Below, in pieces: positions 54,946 to 63,690 of a DNA stretch of 64,000 nt (positions are counted from its first letter, which is position 1; the number at the start of each line of letters is the position of its first letter). The notes below the pieces were generated by a model. The model made no database searches. It saw nothing but the letters and a program-made list of their open reading frames with translations, and was not told the origin of the DNA. This stretch comes from Phaeovulum vinaykumarii (GTDB taxonomy: Bacteria > Pseudomonadota > Alphaproteobacteria > Rhodobacterales > Rhodobacteraceae), in assembly GCF_900156695.1 (NCBI RefSeq), contig NZ_FTOM01000005.1:1-64000 (forward strand). Reading direction: 5' to 3'. Both the position numbers and the translations under genes were made by a program.

Positions 54946-57024
54946 ATGGCTCTGTTCAGAAGATCGCGCCGAGCTCAGGCACCGGACTGGGACGCGGCGC
55001 TTGCACGCGCCTGCGACGGCGCACTTGCCGTTGCCTGGCTGGATCCGCAGGGGCGGATCCTGCGCGCCAATGTGGCCTTTCACGCGCTGCTCGAGGCGCC
55101 GGAGGGCGCGCTCGACGGGCGGCGCCATGACGATCTGCTGGCCGAAAGCCGCGCCTGCGACCCCGATCCGCAGACGCTCTGGACCGCGCTGCGCGCCGGA
55201 CAGGCGCAAAGCGCCTATGCCGAATGGCGCACGCAGACGGGGCAGCTGCGCCATGTCCAAATGTCGCTGTCGCCGATCCGCGATGACGCCGGGGCGCTGT
55301 CCCAGGTGGTCGCGCTGGCCCGTGACGTGACCGCACGGGTCGAGGCCGCGCGCCGCGACGCTGCGATGATCGAGGCGATCGGGCGCTCGAACGCGGTCAT
55401 CACCTTCGATCCCGACGGCACCATCCTCGAGGCCAACGACCTGTTCCTGGCCGCGACCGGCTATACCCAGGACGAGATCGTGGGCCGCCATCACAGCATG
55501 TTCATGCCGCAAGATGAACGCGACACCGCCGACTACCGCGATCTGTGGACCGCCCTGCGCGACGGCCAGTTCCGCGCCGGCGAGATGCGCCGCGTCGCCA
55601 AGGGCGGCCGCGAGATCTGGCTTCAGGCCAGCTATAACCCGATCCGCGGCGGCGACGGACGCGTCGCGCGGGTGGTAAAGTTCGCCTCGGACATCACCGA
55701 AACCAAACGCCGCGCGCTCGATCAGGCCGGCCAGCTCAAGGCGCTGTCGCGCTCGCAGGCGGTCATCGAATTCGACCTCAAGGGCAATGTCCTGCGCGCC
55801 AACGACAATTTCCTGGCCGCCACCGGCTATGGCGCCGCGGAAATCCGCAAGTTGCACCATTCCGCCTTCGTCACGCCCGAACACCGCCAGAGCCCGGATT
55901 ACGCCGCCTTCTGGCAGGCGCTGGGGCGGGGCGAATTCCGCCAGGGCGAATTCCGCCGCATCTCGAAATCCGGTCAGGACGTCTGGCTCCAGGCCACCTA
56001 TAACCCGATCTTCGATGACCGCGGCCGGCCCTACAAGGTGGTGAAATTCGCCTCGGACATCACCGCGCGCAAATCCGCGATCGAGAATTTCCAGGCCGCC
56101 GTCGAGGCGCTGAGCGAAGGCGATCTGACCGTGCGCATCGACCGCGATGTTCCGGCTGAATTCGACGATCTGCGCCATGACTTCAACCTGGCCATGACGC
56201 GCATGTCGCAACTGGTCGGCTCGATCGTCGAGGGCGCCAACGCGATCCAGGCCGAGGCCGGCAGCCTTCAGGACGCCTCGGACGAACTGGGCCGGCGCAC
56301 CGAGACGCAGGCCGCCTCGCTCGAGGAAACCTCGGCCGCGATCCAGCAACTGGCCTCGAATGTCCAGAAGTCCTCGCGCGATGCCAGCGCCGCCGCCGCG
56401 TCGGTGTCCGAAGCGCGCGAATTCTCGCGCTCGGGACATGCCATCGTGCGCGAAACCATCCAGGCCATGGACGATATCGAAAAAAGCTCGGACCAGATTT
56501 CCAAGATCACCAGCGTGATCGACGAGATCGCCTTCCAGACCAACCTTCTGGCGCTGAACGCAGGCGTCGAGGCCGCGCGCGCAGGCGAAGCCGGGCGTGG
56601 CTTTGCGGTCGTGGCCTCGGAGGTGCGCGCGCTGGCGCAGCGCTCCTCGGAGGCCGCGCGCGAGATCGCCGATCTGATCCGCACCTCGGACGCCCAGGTG
56701 CGTTCGGGCGTCGATCTGGTGGGCCGGTCGGGCGAGGCGCTCGACCGCATCGAGGTGCTGATCGGCGGGGTGGACGATCTGGTGCAGGCCATCGCCAGAT
56801 CGGCCGCCGAGCAATCGCTGGGCCTGTCCGAGATCACCACGGCGGCCAACCAGCTTGACCAGTTGACCCAGCAGAACGCGGCGATGTTCGAGGAAAGCTC
56901 GGCCGCGGTGAAGATGCTCGAGGAACAGGCCCGCACGCTCAGCCGCGAAAGCGCGGTGTTCCGCCTGAACGATGCCGACCGCGCCGCCCCCTTGGACGAC
57001 ATGGGCTGGCGTCAGAGCGCCTGA
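54946..57024 (+). CDS. Soluble methyl-accepting chemotaxis protein with three PAS domains
   Basis: 692 aa without membrane helices. Three PAS/PAC units lie at about residues 20-125, 140-245 and 260-370 (repeated LEANDLFLAATGYTQDEIVG-type motifs; VVKFASDITETK and VVKFASDITARK). A short linker contains a HAMP-like segment (AVEALSEGDLTVRI). The MCP signalling domain has the hairpin tip VIDEIAFQTNLLALNAGVEAARAGEAGRGFAVVA near residue 535. Being cytoplasmic, it probably senses an intracellular cue such as redox or oxygen and signals through CheA. No che genes are adjacent. Confidence 0.94.
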   Translation: MALFRRSRRAQAPDWDAALARACDGALAVAWLDPQGRILRANVAFHALLEAPEGALDGRRHDDLLAESRACDPDPQTLWTALRAGQAQSAYAEWRTQTGQLRHVQMSLSPIRDDAGALSQVVALARDVTARVEAARRDAAMIEAIGRSNAVITFDPDGTILEANDLFLAATGYTQDEIVGRHHSMFMPQDERDTADYRDLWTALRDGQFRAGEMRRVAKGGREIWLQASYNPIRGGDGRVARVVKFASDITETKRRALDQAGQLKALSRSQAVIEFDLKGNVLRANDNFLAATGYGAAEIRKLHHSAFVTPEHRQSPDYAAFWQALGRGEFRQGEFRRISKSGQDVWLQATYNPIFDDRGRPYKVVKFASDITARKSAIENFQAAVEALSEGDLTVRIDRDVPAEFDDLRHDFNLAMTRMSQLVGSIVEGANAIQAEAGSLQDASDELGRRTETQAASLEETSAAIQQLASNVQKSSRDASAAAASVSEAREFSRSGHAIVRETIQAMDDIEKSSDQISKITSVIDEIAFQTNLLALNAGVEAARAGEAGRGFAVVASEVRALAQRSSEAAREIADLIRTSDAQVRSGVDLVGRSGEALDRIEVLIGGVDDLVQAIARSAAEQSLGLSEITTAANQLDQLTQQNAAMFEESSAAVKMLEEQARTLSRESAVFRLNDADRAAPLDDMGWRQSA

Positions 57025-57112
57025 GCACCTGAGCGCCCCCCGCGCGCGCGCGCGCCCCGGACATTGCCGGGGGGCGAAGGCCATGCGCCCCGCAGGCCCC
57101 CTCAGGATCCCA

Positions 57113-57202
57113 GGGCCAGAGGGGTCTGGGCCAGAGGGGGCTGGGCCAGAGGGGGCTGGGGCTGAGGGGGCTGGGGCTGAGGGGGCTGGGGCTGAGGGAT
57201 CT
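57113..57202. repeat. Six tandem 15-bp repeats (minisatellite)
   Basis: Six units of 15 bp; the first three are GGGCCAGAGGGGGCT-like and the last three GGGGCTGAGGGGGCT-like. They lie between the chemoreceptor and carboxypeptidase genes. No coding potential is evident. Confidence 0.8.
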
Positions 57203-57228
57203 GGGCGCAGGGTCTGGGGCAGAAGGCC

Positions 57229-58710
57229 TCAGAGATCGTAGAGCGCGCCGAACTTGGCCTCGAGATCCTCGAGAAGCGCGGTCTCGTCCGGGGCCGCCCC
57301 GCAGGCCCGCGTGATCAGCTCGGCCGGCGGGAAAAGCGCGCCGTGACGGTGGATCTTCTCGGCCAGCCAGGCCACCGGCACCTGCGCCGCACCCGCCGCC
57401 AGATGCGCGTCGAGATCGGGAAGATCGGCCCGCATCGCCCGGTTCAGACAGCCCGCATAGACATTGCCCAGCGTATAGGTCGGGAAATAGCCGAAAAGGC
57501 CCGCCGACCAATGCACATCCTGCAACAGCCCCTGCGAGGGCCGCGTGACCGGCACGCCGAAATCGGCCGCGAACCGGGTGTTCCAGGCCTCTTCCAGATC
57601 CGCGACCTCGAGCGCGCCGGAAAACAGCGCCCGCTCCAGATCGAAGCGCAGCATGATATGCAGGTTATACTGCACCTCGTCGGCTTCGGTGCGGATGAAG
57701 CCCGGATGCACGCGGTTGACGGCCGCATGGAGCGCCTCGGGCCCGGCCAGGCCATAATCGCCGAAGAGCGCCTGCATCCGTGCGTGCAGCCAGACCGAAA
57801 AGGCCATCCCGCGGCCGATCTGGTTCTCGCAGATGCGGCTCTGGCTCTCGTGGACGCCCATCGACACGCCGCCGCCCAGCGGTGTGAAGGTCATGCGCGC
57901 CGCCACGCCCTGTTCATAGAGCGCGTGGCCGACCTCGTGGATGGTGGAATAGAGACAGTTGAAGGGGTCGTCCTCGGCCACGCGGGTGGTGATGCGCACA
58001 TCCGAGCCCGACCCCGAGGTGAAGGGGTGCACCGACAGATCCAGCCGCCCGCGGGTCCAGTCATAGCCGAAGGCGCCGGCGACCTCGCGGGCAAGACGCA
58101 TCTGGCCGTCGGTCGGGAACTGGCCCGTCAATGCGCGCGGGGCGGGCTTGCCCAGGACGGCGGCGCGCAGGGCGACAAGGCGCGGGCGCATGCGCGCGAA
58201 CATGGCGGCGATCTCGGCGGCGCGGGCGCCGGGCTCGTAGCCGTCGATCAGCGCATCATAGGCGTCGCCGCCCCCCACCCCGGCCGCGGCCATCGCCTGG
58301 CCTTCCTCGCGGCGCAAGGCCACGACGCGGGTCAGAAGCGGCAGGAAACGCGCCACATCCTCGGCGGCGCGGGCCTCGGCCCAGACGCCCTGGGCGAGGC
58401 TTGTCACCTGCGCCAGCTCGGTCGCCAGCCGCTCGGGCACGGCCGCGGCCCGGCGATGGGCATGGGCGATCAGCGCCAGCGCGCGCGCGCCTTCGACATC
58501 GGGGGCCTCGGCCGCGGCCAGCCACTCGGGGATGCGCGGATCGGTGCGCCGGGCGTGAAGAACGGCCTCCATCGCGGCCATTTCCTCGGCCCGCTCCTCG
58601 GCAGCGCCGCGCGGCATCACCGTTTCCTGGTCCCAGCCCAGACGCCCGGCCACCGCGGCCAGCGCCTCGGTGCGGCGCTGATGCGCCATCAGTTCGGCAA
58701 AGGCAGTCAT
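57229..58710 (-). CDS. M32-family carboxypeptidase (Taq-type)
   Basis: 493 aa, normal for the family. The zinc motif is TIHEVGHALYEQG near residue 255, with HESQSRICENQIGRG (third ligand region) about 30 residues on. PFTSGSGSDVRITTR precedes it. It removes C-terminal residues from peptides. The start at 58710 is 2 nt from the stop of the gene encoding the CtaA-like protein; the two are co-transcribed. Confidence 0.95.
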   Translation of the reverse strand: MTAFAELMAHQRRTEALAAVAGRLGWDQETVMPRGAAEERAEEMAAMEAVLHARRTDPRIPEWLAAAEAPDVEGARALALIAHAHRRAAAVPERLATELAQVTSLAQGVWAEARAAEDVARFLPLLTRVVALRREEGQAMAAAGVGGGDAYDALIDGYEPGARAAEIAAMFARMRPRLVALRAAVLGKPAPRALTGQFPTDGQMRLAREVAGAFGYDWTRGRLDLSVHPFTSGSGSDVRITTRVAEDDPFNCLYSTIHEVGHALYEQGVAARMTFTPLGGGVSMGVHESQSRICENQIGRGMAFSVWLHARMQALFGDYGLAGPEALHAAVNRVHPGFIRTEADEVQYNLHIMLRFDLERALFSGALEVADLEEAWNTRFAADFGVPVTRPSQGLLQDVHWSAGLFGYFPTYTLGNVYAGCLNRAMRADLPDLDAHLAAGAAQVPVAWLAEKIHRHGALFPPAELITRACGAAPDETALLEDLEAKFGALYDL

Positions 58711-58711
58711 C

Positions 58712-60025
58712 TCAGCGCCGCCGCCCCCGGATGGATTGCACGGCCGGATAGAGCGCGAAGATCCGCGCCCGCAGGACCAGCGCCAGAAGCGCAAAGCCCG
58801 CCGCAAGATGGACCAGCGGCAGCGGCGCCAGATCGGGGCGCAGCGCCCCCAGCACGCCCAGCGAGGCCTGGAGCAGCGCGCCAAGCGCCATCACCAGGAA
58901 CGCCCCGCGCGTGACCGGATGCACCGAGCGGCGCGCCACCAGCCAGCCCGCCAGCGCCACCAGCACGACCAGATAGCCCAGGGCGCGGTGCCCAAAGGCC
59001 AGAACCACCGGATCGGCCAGCCCCGCAAGACCCGCCTGCGGCAGCGCCAGCACCTCGGGCGGAACGAAGGCGCCGTTCATCCGCGGCCAGTCGGCCGAGG
59101 CGGGCAGCCCCGCAAGGCCGGTCAGATGCACTCCCAGGACCAGCGTCGCCGCCAGGAGCCAGCCCGCCGCCCCGGCCCAGCGGGCCAGCCCGCGTTCGCC
59201 CATCCGCCGCGCCTGCAACAGCGCCACATCGGCCCGCCCGCGCAAAAGCGCCGGCCCGACCAGCAGCGTGAAGACCGCCGCCGTCCCCGCCGCCGACGCC
59301 GTCGCGAGCCAAGGCTGGACCGCCGAGATGATCGCGTCGAACCCGGGCCAGAGCGGCCATTGCGACAGCCCCAGATCCGCCGGCAGGCCCGCCTGCGCCG
59401 CCAGCCGTGCGACCGGCGCCTCGAGAAGACCCAGCGTGCCCCCCAGCGCCAGCAGCGCCAGCCCGAGAAGCAGCGCCAGCACCAGCGACAGCCGCCCGCC
59501 CAGACCCTTGGGCAGCTTGCCCGCCAGCGCCAGGATCGGCCAGCCCAGCACCATCAGCCCCAGCGCCGACACCGCCCCGAGCGCCTGCCCCCAGCCCGCC
59601 CACCAGAGCGGGCGGAAGGTATCGAGCGTCATCGCAGGCTCGGCCGGAACGACCAGCGTGCCCGGCCCGCCCAATGCAGGCAGGCTGGGCAGCGGCGGCA
59701 GCACCGGGCGCGGCACATGGCGCGCCATCTCGGCCGCCCAGGCCGCGGCATCGGCCGGCGGCATCAGCGACAGCGGCGCCGACCAGAGCGCCGCGGCCAG
59801 ATCCGGCGCGCTCAGCCGCAGGAAGCTCTGCGCCAGCAGCACCGCCAGCACCAGAACCGAGACCACGACGAACCACAGCCGCAAAAGGCCCTGCCCGGCG
59901 CGGGTGGCACCGGGGCGGGCGTCGATCACCCCCGTCGGCGCCACACGGGCGGCGGGCGGCGGCGCGGCGGCACCGACGTCTTCGAAGATCGCGCGTTTGC
60001 GCTTGCTTGCGGGTTTCCTGGCCAT
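58712..60025 (-). CDS. Degenerate heme A synthase-like (CtaA/COX15) membrane protein
   Basis: 437 aa with about eight membrane helices. The C-terminal half shows the COX15/CtaA pattern, including LAFGHRALGYLVVLVALAGW (His) and LPLVHLAAGFALLALVL (His). In the N-terminal half the expected His pair (EYxHR and a later H) is not seen; the matching stretch reads PLWWAGWGQALGAVSALGL. A haem-A-synthase-like fold is likely, but catalysis on haem O is doubtful. It is followed 2 nt later by the M32 carboxypeptidase gene. Confidence 0.65.
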   Translation of the reverse strand: MARKPASKRKRAIFEDVGAAAPPPAARVAPTGVIDARPGATRAGQGLLRLWFVVVSVLVLAVLLAQSFLRLSAPDLAAALWSAPLSLMPPADAAAWAAEMARHVPRPVLPPLPSLPALGGPGTLVVPAEPAMTLDTFRPLWWAGWGQALGAVSALGLMVLGWPILALAGKLPKGLGGRLSLVLALLLGLALLALGGTLGLLEAPVARLAAQAGLPADLGLSQWPLWPGFDAIISAVQPWLATASAAGTAAVFTLLVGPALLRGRADVALLQARRMGERGLARWAGAAGWLLAATLVLGVHLTGLAGLPASADWPRMNGAFVPPEVLALPQAGLAGLADPVVLAFGHRALGYLVVLVALAGWLVARRSVHPVTRGAFLVMALGALLQASLGVLGALRPDLAPLPLVHLAAGFALLALVLRARIFALYPAVQSIRGRRR

Positions 60026-60248
60026 CGGCCCTCCCCTCAGGATCGCGGGCCCCCGCGCGGGGGCGTTTCGTCGCGCAACTTAGGCGCGCCCGCGCGCCCC
60101 CGCAAGCCGCGGGCGCGGGCCGCTCTGTCGCGGTCAGTCCGTTCACGGAATGCGGCGCCATGCGCGCCCCGCCGCCCCCTTCGGCCCACCGCCCCCTTCG
60201 GCCCACCGCTCCCTTCGGACCGACGCGCCCCTCGGCCCGCAGCAGCCC

Positions 60249-60995
60249 TCAGGCGTCGCCGTCGCGCCGGCGCGCCAGTTGGCGCAGCGCGCCATGCAGC
60301 GTCTGCACGTCCTGGCGCGTCAGCCCCAGCCGGCCCCACATCTGGCGCAGATTGGCCTTCATGCCCTCGGCCTTGGTCTCGGGGAAGAAATAGCCCACCC
60401 GTTCGAGATCGTCCTCGAAATGCCGCGCCAGGTGGTCGCGCTCGAGGCCGGTGGCCATCTCGGTGCCCGGCCCTGCCACCACCTCGGGGCCGTCGAACCC
60501 CGCCCGGCTCCATTCATAGGCCGAAAGCAGCACCGCCTGCCCGAGGTTGAGCGAGGGGAATTCCGGGTTGACCGGCACCGAGATCAGCGCCCCCGCCCCT
60601 TCCAGATCGGCATTCTCGAGACCCGTGCGCTCGGGCCCGAACAGCACCGCCACCCGCGCCCCCTGCCCGATCAGCGCGCGCGCCTGGCGCATGGCGGCCT
60701 CGGGGGTCATCACCGGTTTGGACAGCTCGCGCCCGCGGGCGGTGGTGGCAAAGACCATCTGGCAATCCGCGATCGCCTCGGCCACGCCGGGGAAGACGCC
60801 GGCATGGTCGAGCACCCGCCCCGCCGCCCCCGAGGCCATGGCCACCGCGCGCGGATTGGGCCAGCCGTCGCGCGGATCGACCAGCCGCATCCGGTCAAGA
60901 CCGAAATTCAGCATCGCGCGGGCGCTGGCGCCGATATTCTCGCCCATCTGCGGGCGGACAAGGACGAAGACGGGTTTCGAAGGTGCGTCGGTCAT
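60249..60995 (-). CDS. SPOUT-family RNA methyltransferase (TrmJ/LasT type)
   Basis: 248 aa. Trefoil-knot SPOUT features: NIGASARAMLNFGL near residue 20, VLFGPERTGLENADL near residue 115, and PVNPEFPSLNLGQAVLL near 135-150. TrmJ methylates the 2'-OH of nucleotide 32 in tRNA. The 223-bp gap upstream of the CtaA-like gene shows no gene. Start at 60995. Confidence 0.9.
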   Translation of the reverse strand: MTDAPSKPVFVLVRPQMGENIGASARAMLNFGLDRMRLVDPRDGWPNPRAVAMASGAAGRVLDHAGVFPGVAEAIADCQMVFATTARGRELSKPVMTPEAAMRQARALIGQGARVAVLFGPERTGLENADLEGAGALISVPVNPEFPSLNLGQAVLLSAYEWSRAGFDGPEVVAGPGTEMATGLERDHLARHFEDDLERVGYFFPETKAEGMKANLRQMWGRLGLTRQDVQTLHGALRQLARRRDGDA

Positions 60996-61173
60996 GCGCG
61001 AGCTTCTAGCACCCCGCCCACGCCCCGCCAAGCAGGCCCGTCGCCGTTCCGGCAGAGGGTGCTGGAACGGGCCCCAGAACGGGCCCCGAAACGGGCCTCT
61101 GCGCTTGCCAAGACGCCGGCGCAGACCTAAAACCCGGCAACCCGCAACCGCGCAGACCCGCAAGGATCGTTCC

Positions 61174-61803
61174 ATGTCCGACGCCCCGTCCGAAGACCGC
61201 CCGCAGATCTGCCTGATCACGCCGCCCAGCTTCGACACCGACAGCTTTGCCGACATCCTGGCGGCCGCGCTCGATGCAGCACCCGTGGCCTGCCTGCGTC
61301 TGGCGCTGGCCAGCCGCGACGAATACGAGATCGGGCGCGCCGCCGATCTGGTCCGCCAGATCGCCCATGAGCGCGACATCCCCGTGGTGATCGAGGCGCA
61401 TCTGGCGCTGGTCGGCCGGCATGGGCTCGACGGCATCCACCTGCCCGACGGCGCCCGCCATGTCCGCGCCGCGCGCAAGGAGCTGGGCGCCGATGCCATT
61501 GTCGGCGCGGCCTGCGGCGCCACCCGGCACGAAGGCATCAACGCCGGCGAGGCGGGCGCCGATTACGTCAGCTTCGGCCCCGCGGGCGCAACCGCGCTGG
61601 GCACGGCCGATCCCGCGCCCTTCGATCTGTTCGAATGGTGGTCGCAGATGATCGAGGTGCCGGTGATCGCCGAAGGCGCGCTCGATGAAGATCTGGTGCG
61701 CCGCCTGGCGCCGGTGACCGATTTCTTCGCCTTCGGCCCCGAGATCTGGTCGGCCGAAGACCCGGCCGCGGCGCTGCGCGATCTCGACCGCGCGATCGGC
61801 TGA
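61174..61803 (+). CDS. ThiE/TenI-like thiamine phosphate synthase family protein
   Basis: 209 aa TIM-barrel. The beta-strand motifs CLRLALAS, DGIHLPDGARHV and ADYVSFGPAGAT correspond to the phosphate- and HMP-binding loops of ThiE (usually ...DGVHLGQEDLP and GPIFPTxTK), but the loops differ. Hence it may be a TenI-like paralogue rather than ThiE itself. GAAGG-like sequence CAAGGATC precedes ATG 61174. It lies 14 bp before the kinase gene. Confidence 0.7.
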   Translation: MSDAPSEDRPQICLITPPSFDTDSFADILAAALDAAPVACLRLALASRDEYEIGRAADLVRQIAHERDIPVVIEAHLALVGRHGLDGIHLPDGARHVRAARKELGADAIVGAACGATRHEGINAGEAGADYVSFGPAGATALGTADPAPFDLFEWWSQMIEVPVIAEGALDEDLVRRLAPVTDFFAFGPEIWSAEDPAAALRDLDRAIG

Positions 61804-61817
61804 TCGAGACACCGGCC

Positions 61818-62438
61818 ATGGAGACGCGCCTTCTGGCCGCCATTGCCGCGGCGCGCGCGGCGCGGGGCCCGCAGGCGCGGCTGATCGTGGCGCTGGCCGG
61901 GGCGCCGGCCTCGGGCAAGTCGACGCTGGCCGCCGCGGCCGTGGCGCGGCTGAATGCCGAGGGCCCCGGCACCGCGGCGCTGCTGCCGATGGACGGGTTT
62001 CACTTCGACGACACGGTTCTGGCCGCGCGTGGCCTGCTGGCCCGCAAGGGCGCGCCCGAGACATTCGACGTGGCGGGCCTTGCGCATATGCTGACCCGGC
62101 TGCGCGCCCGCGAACCCGACATCGCCATCCCGATCTTCGACCGCCGGATCGAGATCGCACGCGCGGGCGCTGCGATCATTCCCGCCGGCGCGCAGGTGAT
62201 CCTGGCCGAAGGCAATTACCTGACGCTGGCGCGGGCGCCCTGGGGCGGGCTGGCGCCGCTCTTTGATCTGAGCGTGCGGCTCGATCAGCCCGAAGAGGTG
62301 CTGCGCGCGCGGCTGATGGCGCGCTGGGACGGGCTGGCGCGCTCCGAGGCGGCGCGGCGCATCGCGGAAAACGACCTGCCGAACGGCCGTCTGGTCGCCG
62401 CCGAAAGCCGGCCCGTCGATCTCGTGCTGCGCCCCTGA
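61818..62438 (+). CDS. P-loop kinase of the uridine kinase/phosphoribulokinase-like family
   Basis: 206 aa. Walker A GAPASGKST at about residue 30. MDGFHFDDTVL near residue 60 and ILAEGNYLTL near 130 match the nucleoside-kinase/PRK fold. A short molecule such as a sugar, nucleoside or pantothenate-like compound would be phosphorylated; the substrate is unknown. It is 14 bp after the ThiE-like gene, so a joint function is possible. Confidence 0.8.
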   Translation: METRLLAAIAAARAARGPQARLIVALAGAPASGKSTLAAAAVARLNAEGPGTAALLPMDGFHFDDTVLAARGLLARKGAPETFDVAGLAHMLTRLRAREPDIAIPIFDRRIEIARAGAAIIPAGAQVILAEGNYLTLARAPWGGLAPLFDLSVRLDQPEEVLRARLMARWDGLARSEAARRIAENDLPNGRLVAAESRPVDLVLRP

Positions 62439-62451
62439 GAGGGCGCGCGCC

Positions 62452-63690
62452 TCACGAGGCGGTCTTGCCGATCCCCTCGAACCAGGCGCGGATCCGGGCG
62501 CGCTCGGCGGGCTCCATGAACGAGATATTGGCCGGCGGCATCGCCCCGGTGCGCCCGGCGCTCAGATAGATCCGCTCGGCCGCGCGGGCCACCTGTTCGG
62601 GCGTGTCGAAGACCAGCCCCCGCGGCGGCGCGGCGAAATGCGGATGCAGCGGGGTTTCGGCGTGGCACATGGTGCAGCGCATCGCCACGATATCGTTGAC
62701 ATCGGCAAAACCTGCGGCCAGCGCCGCGGCCTCGGGGGCGCCGTGAAGGGCGGCCGCGTCGTCACCCTCCGGATCATGCGAAACCGGCCCCAGCGCCGAC
62801 AGCCAGATGATCGCGGCCCCGACCGCCGCGGCCGCGGGCCAGGTCCACCACGGATTGCCGCGCCGGGCGTGATGGCTGTTGAACCAATGCCGGATCAGCG
62901 CCCCCATCGGGAACAGCAGCGCCGCCATCAGCCAGTTCCAGTGCGCATCGAAGAACAGCGGGTAATGGTTCGACACCATCAGCACGATGACCGGCAGCGT
63001 CAGGTAATTGTTGTGCAGCGACCGCTGCTTGGCCGCCGCCCCCAGGCGGGGATCGGGGCTGCGCCCGGCGATCAGGTCGGCCACCACGATCTTCTGGTTG
63101 GGGATGATCAGCGCAAAGACATTGGCCGACATGATCGTGGCGGTGAAGGCGCCCAGATGCAGCATTGCCGCGCGCGCCGAGAACACCTGGGTGTAGAACC
63201 AGCCCATGACCAGGATCATGCCCCAGACGATCCCGATCAGAAGCGCGTCGCGCCCCAGCGTGGCCTTGCACGCCCGGTCATAGGCAAACCACCCCAGCAG
63301 CAGCGACCCCGCCGAGAGCGCGATCCCCGCCCAGACCGGCATGTCGGCCACGCGCGGGTCCAGCAGGAACAGATCCGCCCCCCAGTAATAGACCAGCCCC
63401 AGAAGCCCCATCCCCGACAGCCAGGTGGCATAGCTTTCCCATTTGAACCAGGTCAGGTCGGGCGGCATGTTCTGCGGCGCAAGGCCATATTTCTGCATGT
63501 GGTAGAAGCCACCGCCATGCACCTGCCAGGCCGCCCCGGAGACCCCCTTCGGCGCCCCCGCCTCGGGGCGCAACGACAGATCGAGCGCGATGAAATAGAA
63601 CGACGAGCCGATCCAGGCGATCGCGGTGACCACATGCAGCCAGCGCATCCCGGTTTCGGCCCAGGCCATGGCAAAGCTCAGATCGCCCAT
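62452..63690 (-). CDS. puuD: Membrane-bound urate oxidase PuuD (urate hydroxylase)
   Basis: 412 aa. The N-terminal part has about eight membrane helices (MRWLHVVTAIAWIGSSFYFIALDLSL; WVHGGGFYHMQKY-like). The C-terminus carries a cytochrome c domain with the haem motif RCTMCHAETP and a distal Met candidate in GAMPPANISFME. PuuD proteins oxidise urate to 5-hydroxyisourate and pass electrons to cytochrome c. It is convergent with the kinase gene (14 bp apart). Confidence 0.92.
   Translation of the reverse strand: MGDLSFAMAWAETGMRWLHVVTAIAWIGSSFYFIALDLSLRPEAGAPKGVSGAAWQVHGGGFYHMQKYGLAPQNMPPDLTWFKWESYATWLSGMGLLGLVYYWGADLFLLDPRVADMPVWAGIALSAGSLLLGWFAYDRACKATLGRDALLIGIVWGMILVMGWFYTQVFSARAAMLHLGAFTATIMSANVFALIIPNQKIVVADLIAGRSPDPRLGAAAKQRSLHNNYLTLPVIVLMVSNHYPLFFDAHWNWLMAALLFPMGALIRHWFNSHHARRGNPWWTWPAAAAVGAAIIWLSALGPVSHDPEGDDAAALHGAPEAAALAAGFADVNDIVAMRCTMCHAETPLHPHFAAPPRGLVFDTPEQVARAAERIYLSAGRTGAMPPANISFMEPAERARIRAWFEGIGKTAS

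Noticed and set aside
60026-60248. Possible small gene between the CtaA-like and TrmJ genes
   Set aside because: The frames consist of repeated CCCTTCGGCCCACCG-like units, with no plausible start or function.
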